Source: JAHHLP01 sp041609895 (GTDB taxonomy: Bacteria; Bacteroidota; Rhodothermia; Rhodothermales; JABDKH01). From it: a stretch of 6,636 nt of DNA. Location of the stretch: contig JBFIPX010000185.1 in the NCBI GenBank assembly GCA_041609895.1, positions 1 to 6,636 on the forward strand, given 5' to 3'. A program made the position numbers and the translations under genes. The notes beneath the pieces are model-generated. The model ran no database searches and was not told the origin of the DNA. It worked only from the letters and a program-made list of their open reading frames with translations. Numbering within the stretch: position 1 is the stretch's first letter; each line of letters begins with the position of its first letter. Of the stretch, positions 1 through 5,652 are shown one piece after another.

Positions 1-95
1 CGATGTCTGGCGTTTGGCGGGTAGCGGTCCAGACCTGGGGCGGGCTCACTCGTACTGCATGGGTGGATGCACGCGAGATCCGGAAAACTACCTAA
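1..95 (+). CDS. possible 3' end of an unidentified gene
   Basis: A reading frame is open from the left edge and stops at TAA 93-95, giving about 30 residues that end in the motif AREIRKTT. The stop lies five bases before the stem of a terminator-like hairpin with a nine-T run, which is the spacing expected at a gene end. No domain can be recognised in so short a piece. An ATG occurs in frame at position 3, but the frame cannot be followed further left. A second frame is also open to about 127, so this call rests mainly on the position of the terminator. It could be chance. Confidence 0.22.
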   Translation, partial: MSGVWRVAVQTWGGLTRTAWVDAREIRKTT

Positions 96-100
96 GCCTT

Positions 101-125
101 AAATCGGCAATTGCGATTTTTTTTT
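101..125 (+). terminator. weak candidate intrinsic terminator
   Basis: AAATCG (101-106) and CGATTT (114-119) form a 6-bp stem around a 7-base loop, and the 3' arm runs into nine consecutive T (117-125). The stem is short and has only two G/C pairs, so termination efficiency is doubtful. The orientation suits a + strand gene ending near 95. It would separate that gene from the EutN pair downstream. Confidence 0.38.
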
Positions 126-411
126 AAACCCGTCCGTGGGTCACTCGGGTAGGCCCGGATGTCTCAGGCTCGCGCTGCCAAAACGATCGATTTGCACGAT
201 TATTGCCGCGACTGAAATGTGCGAAATGGCCCAGATTTCGACAGAAAAAGCGAACGAGTTTACCGGAGATTGGCGCCAGTAGGAACGATCGAAACCCGTG
301 AGGTGCGGGGCGATCCGGGACCCTTACAATTCGACGATGCCGGCTTCCTTCAACGGCCGCCTGGCGTAGCAACTCGAGCCCGCCACCGCCCATCTGCATG
401 ACGGGGTACGG
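126..411. other. 286-bp stretch with no supportable gene
   Basis: The stretch contains only short open frames with no recognisable motif: a + frame at 219-401, a - frame at 124-399, and two peptides of about 18 residues starting at ATG 159 and ATG 226. None has a ribosome binding site or family resemblance. I see no tRNA fold, repeat array or long inverted repeat. Together with its flanks (1-478) this is the largest gap in an otherwise tightly packed window. It may hold regulatory DNA for the EutN genes, a small RNA, or a decayed gene, and the sequence alone does not decide between these. Confidence 0.5.
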
Positions 412-443
412 TTTGTTCTCAACCGGGAGGTATGGTACTTTGA
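412..443 (+). promoter_or_regulatory. candidate promoter for the EutN pair
   Basis: TTTG at 412-415 is followed after 20 bases by TACTTTGA (436-443). This is close to the Bacteroidota arrangement of a -33 TTTG box and a -7 TAnnTTTG box, although the -7 box is out of register by one base. Read as a classical sigma-70 promoter, it is TTGTTC (413-418), a 17-base spacer, then TACTTT (436-441), with only three matches in each hexamer. Transcription would begin near 449, leaving a leader of about 30 bases before the ATG at 479. The placement is good but the match is only moderate. Confidence 0.35.
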
Positions 444-478
444 CTTATGCAACCTTCGTCCATCCCGCATACTCAGAA

Positions 479-778
479 ATGATCCTCGGAAAAGTAGTCG
501 GTACGGTCTGGGCCACCCGAAAGGACGATCAACTCACGGGCATGAAGTTGCAGATCGTCCGCGAGGTCGACCTTGACATGAAGATGAAGGACAAGTTTGT
601 CGTCGCGGTCGACAGCGTCGGCGCTGGCGTCGGTGAAGTTGTGCTGGTTGCTCAGGGGTCGAGCGCACGCCAGACGAAGCTGACTAACAACCGCCCAGTA
701 GACGCCGTCATCACGGCCATCGTCGACAAACTGGATGTGGCAATTGACCGCATGGTCGAAGCGGGTGCAACGACGTGA
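479..778 (+). CDS. EutN/CcmL-family bacterial microcompartment vertex protein (copy 1)
   Basis: The product is a 99-residue protein of the EutN/CcmL (BMC-P) family. These proteins assemble into pentamers that cap the vertices of bacterial microcompartments, the protein-shelled organelles that enclose metabolic pathways. The family signature is clear: the N-terminal strand GKVVGTVWATRKD (residues 4-16) with L19 and KLQIV (23-27); the core AVDSVGAGVGEVVLV (43-57); then GSSAR (60-64) and PVDAVITAIVD (73-83). The length is typical. The frame is open back to ATG 398, but the 27 extra residues have no counterpart in the family, so ATG 479 is the better start. No Shine-Dalgarno sequence is visible. 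The stop overlaps the start of a second EutN gene, so the two are almost certainly co-transcribed. The compartment type and cargo cannot be told, because no BMC-H shell or enzyme gene is in view. Confidence 0.9.
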   Translation: MILGKVVGTVWATRKDDQLTGMKLQIVREVDLDMKMKDKFVVAVDSVGAGVGEVVLVAQGSSARQTKLTNNRPVDAVITAIVDKLDVAIDRMVEAGATT

Positions 779-1071
779 AGCTAGCCCGGGTTATTGGAAG
801 CATCTGGGCGACCCGGAAGGATAACCGGCTGGAAAGCCGGCGAATGTTGCTTGTCCAGCCGATGAATTTCGCGGGTGCAGATCGCGGCGGAGCGATTGTT
901 GCGCTGGACACGGCCGATGCGGGAGTCGGGGATGTAGTGATATTCGCAACGGCAAGTGAAGCCGCGATACCGTTCCAGCCCGGCCTTACTCCGACAGACG
1001 CAACGATCGTTGGAGTGGTCGATTCCGTAGATCACAGTCAGTGGCAGTACGTCGCCGGGAGGTCGGAATAG
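775..1071 (+). CDS. EutN/CcmL-family bacterial microcompartment vertex protein (copy 2)
   Basis: This 98-residue paralogue of the preceding gene is also of the EutN/CcmL (BMC-P) family. It starts at GTG 775, overlapping the previous stop in the four bases GTGA, a classic sign of translational coupling. That start gives the canonical opening MKLARVIGSIWATRKD (residues 1-16). LLVQPM (25-30), VALDTADAGVGDVVIF (42-57) and TDATIVGVVDSVD (74-86) match the family in order. It differs from copy 1 where that protein has GSSAR: here the stretch reads ASEAAIPFQPG (60-70). The C-terminus is also different, with a W/Y-containing tail (QWQYV, 89-93). The two copies probably give non-identical pentamers or different positions in one shell. 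No terminator with a T-run follows; the next gene, pcm, is convergent and its stop lies 77 bases away. Confidence 0.9.
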   Translation: MKLARVIGSIWATRKDNRLESRRMLLVQPMNFAGADRGGAIVALDTADAGVGDVVIFATASEAAIPFQPGLTPTDATIVGVVDSVDHSQWQYVAGRSE

Positions 1072-1148
1072 GCATCCGGTATCGTGAGATCCGACGATGC
1101 ATCCGGCTTCGCCCGACCGGTCACGGGTCTCTGGCGAAATGAGCCGGG

Positions 1149-1841
1149 CTAGGAATCTCGTTCTTTTCGCGCAACAGCCTGCGCGTCCCCGATGAGAGGC
1201 ACGAACCGGAAGTCGTGGAAACGTTCGTCGCCGAACTGAGACGCGCCGGTCCTGGTGATCCTCCTCATGGTTTGCCCTTCAGAGGTACCCACGGGAATCA
1301 CGAGGCGCCCCCCTGACTTGCCCCCCTCGGGGATACGCAACTGTTCTACTAATGGCTCGGGCACCTCGGTCGCGCCCGCTGTAACAATGATGCCGTCGTA
1401 TGGGCCGAACGCGGGCCAGCCATGCGTACCGTCACCACATTTCGCGGTGATGCGGTAGCCGAGTGAACCCAGAATTTGGCGGGCGCGTTCGTAAAGCGGC
1501 TGAATGCGCTCGATGGAAAAGACCTCGGCCCCGAGTTCAAGCAGTACCGCGCTCTGGTATCCGGACCCGGTTCCGATCTCCAGGATTTTGTCGCCCGGCT
1601 GCACATCGAGCATCATAGTCTGGTACGCGACCGTAAACGGCTGGGAAATCGTTTGGCCGTGTCCGATGGGCAGCGCTTCATCCCAATACGCTCTAGACCT
1701 GAGTGCAGGATCAACAAAACGGTGCCGGGGAACCCTTGATATCGCACGAACGACCTTGTCCTCAGAGATTCCTTTTTCGCGCAGCGAGTCTGCCAGCTGT
1801 TCCCGTCGACGACGGTACTTTCTTTCGTCCGATGGCGTCAA
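1149..1841 (-). CDS. pcm: protein-L-isoaspartate O-methyltransferase
   Basis: The enzyme uses S-adenosylmethionine to methylate L-isoaspartyl residues that form as proteins age, which starts their repair to aspartate. It is cytosolic. Counting from the chosen start (230 residues), PCMT hallmarks appear in order: VPRHRFV (37-43), GHGQTISQP (60-68), the SAM-binding motif ILEIGTGSGYQS (86-97), the acidic loop SIERIQPL (109-116), GDGTHGWP (136-143), YDGIIVTAGA (148-157), GGRLVIPVG (177-185) and RFVPLIG (212-218). A short insertion, EGGKS (172-176), precedes the GGRLVIPVG strand. No ATG or GTG start exists in frame. TTG 1841 begins just before family-like sequence and leaves 19 bases after the cdaA stop. 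TTG 1886 would add 15 residues with no family match and overlap cdaA by 26 bases, but it cannot be excluded. The gene is last in the folP-cdaA-pcm string. Confidence 0.93.
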   Translation of the reverse strand: MTPSDERKYRRRREQLADSLREKGISEDKVVRAISRVPRHRFVDPALRSRAYWDEALPIGHGQTISQPFTVAYQTMMLDVQPGDKILEIGTGSGYQSAVLLELGAEVFSIERIQPLYERARQILGSLGYRITAKCGDGTHGWPAFGPYDGIIVTAGATEVPEPLVEQLRIPEGGKSGGRLVIPVGTSEGQTMRRITRTGASQFGDERFHDFRFVPLIGDAQAVARKERDS

Positions 1842-1860
1842 CTTTACGTCGGTTGATTCC

Positions 1861-2694
1861 TTACGTCTGGAAAGTGGCGGTCTCAAGCTCCGTTACTGAG
1901 AGCTCTGCGGCGGAACCTGTTTGGGGCAACAGTGCGTCGTTGAGGTAGTCGCGAAGCTGCGCTTCATCGACATCCATAATCAGATTCCCAAGCGTGGCAA
2001 CAGAAACGCGTCCGGTCTCTTCTGATACGACGACTACGAACGCATCAGTTTGCTCAGTCAGGCCGACAGCGCTGCGGTGTCGAAGTCCTAGATGTGGGCT
2101 CAGCCGCATGCTCGTTGAGATGGGGAGGATGCAGCGGGCCGCTTCGATGTTCTTGTTGCGGATGATGACCGCTCCGTCGTGCAGCGGATTCTGAGAGTAG
2201 AAGATGGTTACCAACAGGTCTTTGGAAACGCGGCCACGAATCATCGTCCCCGTCTCCACATACGATCGCAGCCCCGTCGACCGTTCCAAGACAATGAGTG
2301 CACCGATGCGGGCCCGGCTCATCTCCAGCACCGCATCGACGACCTCATTCACCATCTGATTCTGAGCCGGCGAGTTGACAAAGCGTCGGATAAGCGGGTT
2401 CTGACCTAACAGTAGAAGAAGCCTGCGTATTTCCGGCTGAAAGAGAATGATTACGGCGAGAACAATGACCTCATTCAGCAAGCTGAATAGCGACTTGAGG
2501 ATCGTCATGTCAGCGACGCTGACAATTATCTGAATCAGGTAGAGCGCGACGATGCCGAAGAAGATCTGAACAGCAATTGTACCGCGCATCAGCAGGTACA
2601 ACTTGTAGAGAACATAGGAAAAGATCCCGATCTCTACGATGTCGATCAATCGGATCGGAATGATCCACTGGAAGACGGTTACGGCGAGAGACAT
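1861..2694 (-). CDS. cdaA: diadenylate cyclase (c-di-AMP synthase), membrane-bound CdaA/DacA type
   Basis: The protein makes the second messenger cyclic di-AMP from two ATP. In the family, c-di-AMP controls potassium and osmolyte transport and cell-wall homeostasis. The 277-residue layout is that of CdaA: three hydrophobic helices near residues 15-35, 40-60 and 68-86, the boundary motif FQPEIRR (85-91), then the DAC domain. Both catalytic signatures are intact: DGA in LHDGAVII (171-178) and RHR in GLRHRSAVGLTEQTD (203-217), followed by VVVSEETG (221-228). The ATG is preceded by AAAGG five to six bases upstream, one of the few Shine-Dalgarno-like sites here. The gene lies 95 bases downstream of folP, with a hairpin in the gap, and just ahead of pcm. 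No CdaR regulator gene or glmM accompanies it, unlike the usual Firmicutes arrangement. The C-terminal tail of about 20 residues is not conserved-looking. Confidence 0.95.
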   Translation of the reverse strand: MSLAVTVFQWIIPIRLIDIVEIGIFSYVLYKLYLLMRGTIAVQIFFGIVALYLIQIIVSVADMTILKSLFSLLNEVIVLAVIILFQPEIRRLLLLLGQNPLIRRFVNSPAQNQMVNEVVDAVLEMSRARIGALIVLERSTGLRSYVETGTMIRGRVSKDLLVTIFYSQNPLHDGAVIIRNKNIEAARCILPISTSMRLSPHLGLRHRSAVGLTEQTDAFVVVVSEETGRVSVATLGNLIMDVDEAQLRDYLNDALLPQTGSAAELSVTELETATFQT

Positions 2695-2726
2695 CAGCGC
2701 CTTTCGTACTCAGGTCGAAAAGAGAC

Positions 2727-2745
2727 CGACACGGTCATCGTGTCG
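2727..2745 (-). terminator. hairpin between folP and cdaA, possible attenuator
   Basis: On the minus strand CGACAC and GTGTCG form a perfect 6-bp stem around a 7-base loop, followed by GTCTCTTTTC. This resembles a weak intrinsic terminator. It lies in the 95-base gap between the folP stop and the cdaA start, so it could reduce read-through from folP or act as an RNA-processing site. The U-tract is interrupted, so strong termination is unlikely. It may also be a chance inverted repeat. Confidence 0.28.
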
Positions 2746-2789
2746 ATCGGCAGGTCCACACGGAATATAACCGCTACCGTCATCGCGAT

Positions 2790-3716
2790 TCAGGAGTTTG
2801 CGATAGCGGCGATGACGCGCAAGAGGTCGGCAGTCGGCTGGATATCGTGAGTCCGAACGATAGACGCTCCGTTGAGCACGGCCACCGCGGTGGCTCCCAG
2901 GGTTCCGAACAGGCGGTCGGGCACGTCTGCGATAATCCCGCCGTGTTCGAGCACCTGTCCGATCGTCGACTTGCGCGATATGCCAACCATGACCGGACCG
3001 CCAATCTCGGAGAATTGATCGATATGTTTGAGGAGTCTCAGATTGTCTGCTACCGATTTCCCGAAGCCGAATCCCGGGTCCACGATGACGTCCTTGACAC
3101 CGGCTTTCCGGGCGAGGTCGGCGGAGCGAGTCAGGGAGGTTGAGACGGTCTCCACGACATTCTCGTGCTCGACTTCCTGCGGGAGGGCGCCGGGTGTGCC
3201 GACCGAGTGCATGACGACGAGCGGTGCGCTGGAAGCCGCGGCGATCTCGGCCGTCTCTACGTTATAGCGAAGACCGGTAATATCGTTGATGATGTGTGCG
3301 CCGGCGTCGAGGGCTGCCGAAATCACCGCGGGCTTGTAGCTGTCCACCGAAACGAATGTGTTCGGAAACCTCGAGATAATCGCCTCGATTACGGGTACAA
3401 CGCGTCTGATCTCCTCATCGTTGGTGATGGGCCGCGCTCCCTCTCCATACGTTTTCCCTGTAGGTCTCGACGACTCACCGCCGACGTCGATAATTGCAGC
3501 GCCTTCATGCAGCATGTCTTCGACGCGCTGCAGCGCTTCGTCCATCCTCATGAATCGACCCCCGTCCGAGAAGGAGTCCGGTGTCACGTTGAGTATGCCC
3601 ATGATGACCGCGATCGTCGACTCGTCCGAGCAATTGAGCTGCCGTCCCCGGCAATTGATACTGCGAACAGTGGCTTCGTCGGAGGGGGCTGTTGAGGAGG
3701 ATGACATCTTGGTCAT
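2790..3716 (-). CDS. folP: dihydropteroate synthase
   Basis: The enzyme condenses 6-hydroxymethyl-7,8-dihydropterin pyrophosphate with p-aminobenzoate to give dihydropteroate. This is the folate-pathway step blocked by sulfonamides. The 308-residue sequence shows the TIM-barrel motifs in order: MGILNVTPDSFSDGG (39-53), IIDVGGESSRP (75-85), SVDSYKP (123-129), INDITGL (143-149), VVMHSVG (167-173), DPGFGFGKS (213-221), GISRKSTIG (245-253) and IVRTHD (286-291). Residues matching the E. coli active site are present (N43, D125, N144, D213, K249, R288, H290), but the loop threonine equivalent to E. coli T62 is serine here (S83). The loop after SSRP is longer than in E. coli. A serine-rich leader of about 30 residues precedes the barrel. 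ATG 3716 is used; M4 is an alternative start. No Shine-Dalgarno sequence is visible. It heads the leftward folP-cdaA-pcm string and diverges from the GH3 gene. Confidence 0.96.
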   Translation of the reverse strand: MTKMSSSSTAPSDEATVRSINCRGRQLNCSDESTIAVIMGILNVTPDSFSDGGRFMRMDEALQRVEDMLHEGAAIIDVGGESSRPTGKTYGEGARPITNDEEIRRVVPVIEAIISRFPNTFVSVDSYKPAVISAALDAGAHIINDITGLRYNVETAEIAAASSAPLVVMHSVGTPGALPQEVEHENVVETVSTSLTRSADLARKAGVKDVIVDPGFGFGKSVADNLRLLKHIDQFSEIGGPVMVGISRKSTIGQVLEHGGIIADVPDRLFGTLGATAVAVLNGASIVRTHDIQPTADLLRVIAAIANS

Positions 3717-3933
3717 GGGATTCTGATCGTCGTAGGAGCACGGGCACGCGCTTCGATTGGGAAGGCTTGAAGTTACGAGCCTGATCTTTGAATTCCGTGT
3801 TCAGATTGGTCGGAAGGACCGTTGGGGCGAGTCGGGGCGAAATCTCCGTCGTTACAACACATGGCGTGGCGGTCGTGCGCCACTAACAGGCTGTGACAGC
3901 GCACGACACTCTCTCTGGCATGTGTTGCTTCGA
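3717..3933. promoter_or_regulatory. divergent intergenic region between folP and the GH3 gene
   Basis: This 217-bp region separates two divergent starts and must hold promoters for both. It contains two inverted repeats just upstream of the GH3 start: GTGGCG (3866-3871) with CGCCAC (3878-3883), a 6-bp stem and 6-base loop; and the 11-base palindrome GCTGTGACAGC (3890-3900). Either could be an operator or a leader hairpin. I found no convincing -35/-10 or -33/-7 pair on either strand. Confidence 0.4.
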
Positions 3934-5484
3934 ATGGCTGGTGTGGTAAACAAGATCGTCGATTCGCTGCCGGTAGGCCCTCTCGCCGGCGTTCGCAATT
4001 CGAAAGCTGACGCTATCGGCGTTCAGGAGAGGTTGCTTCGTCAACTGCTGTCTCGGGCCTCCGACACGCAGCTAGGCCGCGAGCTCGGTTTTCATGAGTT
4101 GCGTAGAGAGGACGACGTGGTCCGTGCATACCAGCGCCGCGTTCGGCTCCATGACTATGAAGATCTCAAACCATATCTCGATCGCGTCCGCAACGGCGAG
4201 GCGGACGTGACGTGGCCAGGGACGTTCACCGACTTCGCCGTCTCCAGCGGAACAGCCTCTTCGGGAAAAATTCTGCCTGTCAGTCGCGAGACTCTGGAGG
4301 GCAATAACCGGTTTGGGGTTGGCACCGCGGTAAACTACTCGGCGCGTTCCGGCAACGTATCGATGTGGTTTGGTAAGATGCTGAGCTTGCCCGGACGTAT
4401 CGAGGAGGATGGCGAAGGCAGTGGGAGATTCATCGGCGAGGTTTCCGGATTGCAGTCCAAGTATTCTCCCTCATTCATTTCGCGCATCTACCAGGTAGTC
4501 CCCAACGACGTCCTTTTCATGGACAACTGGGACCGGAAGCTGGATGCCGTTGTCGAACGAACGCTGGATGAGGACGTTCGCGTACTGGTGATGGTGCCGT
4601 CTTGGGCCCTCGTCCTTTTCGAGAAGCTGATTGACGGACATCGGTCGGCCTATGGAAGCGACGCGTCAACCGTGCAAGATGTGTGGCCCAACCTTTCGGT
4701 GTTCTTCTCGGGGGGAGTGGCGTTGAGTTCCTATCGGGAGATTCTGGAGCAGATGATTGGTGGCGCGATAGACTTCATTGAGAGTTACGGTGCCTCGGAG
4801 GGTTTCTTTGCGTTCCAGGACGATCCTGCCCGCCGGGACATGCTTCTCCACCTTGACAACAATGTTTTCTACGAGTTCGTGCCTCTCGACCAGGTAGGTA
4901 CAGACGATCCTGAGCGCCTAACAATAGCCAATGTGGAAGCCGATGTTCGGTATGCTCTTTACGCGACGACTTGCAGTGGGCTCTGGTCATACGCTGTGGG
5001 AGATGTGATACGGTTCACAGACCTGAATCCGCATAGGATTGTGGTAGCGGGCAGGACCAGCGAGATGATCGATCGCTACGGTGAGGCCGTATTTGGTGAG
5101 GAGGCACGTACGGCACTGGAGAAAGCCTGTGAAGTCTTCGGTGTGCCGTTCACGGATTATCACATCGCTCCGTTGGAAGCCGATCGTGGTCAACTCCCGG
5201 GCCATCAGTGGCTCATCGAGTTCGAAGAGGCGCCGACGGACATCGAGGACTTCGCGCGCCATATTGACGAATACCTCCAGAGCGTCAATAGACACTATCA
5301 GATTCGCCGCGAAGCCAAAGCATTTGCGGGCCCAACGATCACTCCAGTGCCTCGTGGTACGTTTGTCCGATGGCTGGAGCAATCGCGCAAAAGAGTCAGC
5401 GCTCAGTCAAAAGTTCCAAGAATGAGTGAGGAACGGGAGATTGCCGACCGCGTTCTACGGTTCGCCGCCGAAAAACGGGAATAA
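3934..5484 (+). CDS. GH3-family acyl-adenylating enzyme (GH3 auxin-responsive promoter family protein)
   Basis: This 516-residue protein belongs to the GH3 branch of the ANL (acyl/aryl-CoA synthetase, luciferase) superfamily. In plants these enzymes adenylate jasmonate, indole-acetate or benzoates and join them to amino acids; bacterial members have no settled substrate. All three ATP-binding motifs are visible: the S/T/G-rich loop VSSGTASSGK (103-112), SYGASEG (284-290) and YAVGDVIRF (353-361). FFSGG (257-261) and VAGRTSEMI (371-379) also fit the family. A C-terminal KVPRMS (493-498) resembles the family's C-terminal KVPRL element. There is no signal peptide, so the enzyme is probably cytosolic. 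ATG 3934 begins family-like sequence. The frame is open to TTG 3757, but the added 59 residues look non-coding and overlap the divergent promoter region. No Shine-Dalgarno sequence is visible. It is transcribed away from folP, with no partner gene that would reveal its acyl or amine substrate. Confidence 0.9.
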   Translation: MAGVVNKIVDSLPVGPLAGVRNSKADAIGVQERLLRQLLSRASDTQLGRELGFHELRREDDVVRAYQRRVRLHDYEDLKPYLDRVRNGEADVTWPGTFTDFAVSSGTASSGKILPVSRETLEGNNRFGVGTAVNYSARSGNVSMWFGKMLSLPGRIEEDGEGSGRFIGEVSGLQSKYSPSFISRIYQVVPNDVLFMDNWDRKLDAVVERTLDEDVRVLVMVPSWALVLFEKLIDGHRSAYGSDASTVQDVWPNLSVFFSGGVALSSYREILEQMIGGAIDFIESYGASEGFFAFQDDPARRDMLLHLDNNVFYEFVPLDQVGTDDPERLTIANVEADVRYALYATTCSGLWSYAVGDVIRFTDLNPHRIVVAGRTSEMIDRYGEAVFGEEARTALEKACEVFGVPFTDYHIAPLEADRGQLPGHQWLIEFEEAPTDIEDFARHIDEYLQSVNRHYQIRREAKAFAGPTITPVPRGTFVRWLEQSRKRVSAQSKVPRMSEEREIADRVLRFAAEKRE

Positions 5485-5528
5485 TCGTCGTTATAACGTG
5501 ATTGATTCCCGGGAACAAGAATGTTTCC

Positions 5529-5561
5529 GAGAGCGTGAGGGATAGTCGCCTGTACGCTCTC
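5529..5561 (+). other. stem-loop in the GH3-sigma factor spacer
   Basis: GAGAGCGT (5529-5536) and ACGCTCTC (5554-5561) are perfect inverted copies that form an 8-bp stem around a 17-base loop. No T-run follows, so it is not a canonical intrinsic terminator. It lies between the GH3 stop and the sigma factor start. It could protect the 3' end of the GH3 mRNA, or be part of the promoter or leader of the sigma factor gene. Confidence 0.4.
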
Positions 5562-5652
5562 AGCACAATTCAACGCGCGTGGCGAATCGCGCTGTCAACC
5601 AAAGCGTTAGCGGTTATCGACATACAGTTACAAACCTAACGACACGAGCCAT

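Noticed and set aside
124..399. 91-codon minus-strand open frame upstream of the EutN pair
   Set aside because: Arginine-rich composition with no domain; its stop falls in the T-run/A-run region; probably non-coding.
219..401. 60-codon + strand open frame upstream of the EutN pair
   Set aside because: No motif, no ribosome binding site and no family resemblance; likely a chance frame.
398..478. In-frame N-terminal extension of EutN copy 1 from ATG 398
   Set aside because: The extra 27 residues have no family counterpart and overlap the candidate promoter. ATG 479 gives the standard length.
1079..1100. Stem-loop (GTATCGT with ACGATGC) between EutN copy 2 and pcm, plus the direct repeat GCATCCGG at 1072 and 1099
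   Set aside because: The hairpin has a wobble pair and no T-run on either strand, so it is not supportable as a terminator; the 8-base direct repeat is too short to interpret.
1504..1899. 131-codon + strand open frame opposite pcm
   Set aside because: Shadow of the methyltransferase gene; no motif.
3165..3695. 176-codon + strand open frame opposite folP
   Set aside because: Shadow of the well-supported dihydropteroate synthase gene.
3783..3790. GATCTTTG as a -7 box for the GH3 gene
   Set aside because: No TTTG box lies at the right distance upstream, and the leader would be very long.
3757..3933. In-frame 59-codon N-terminal extension of the GH3 protein from TTG 3757
   Set aside because: The translated residues look like non-coding sequence, the start codon is weak, and the family begins near ATG 3934.
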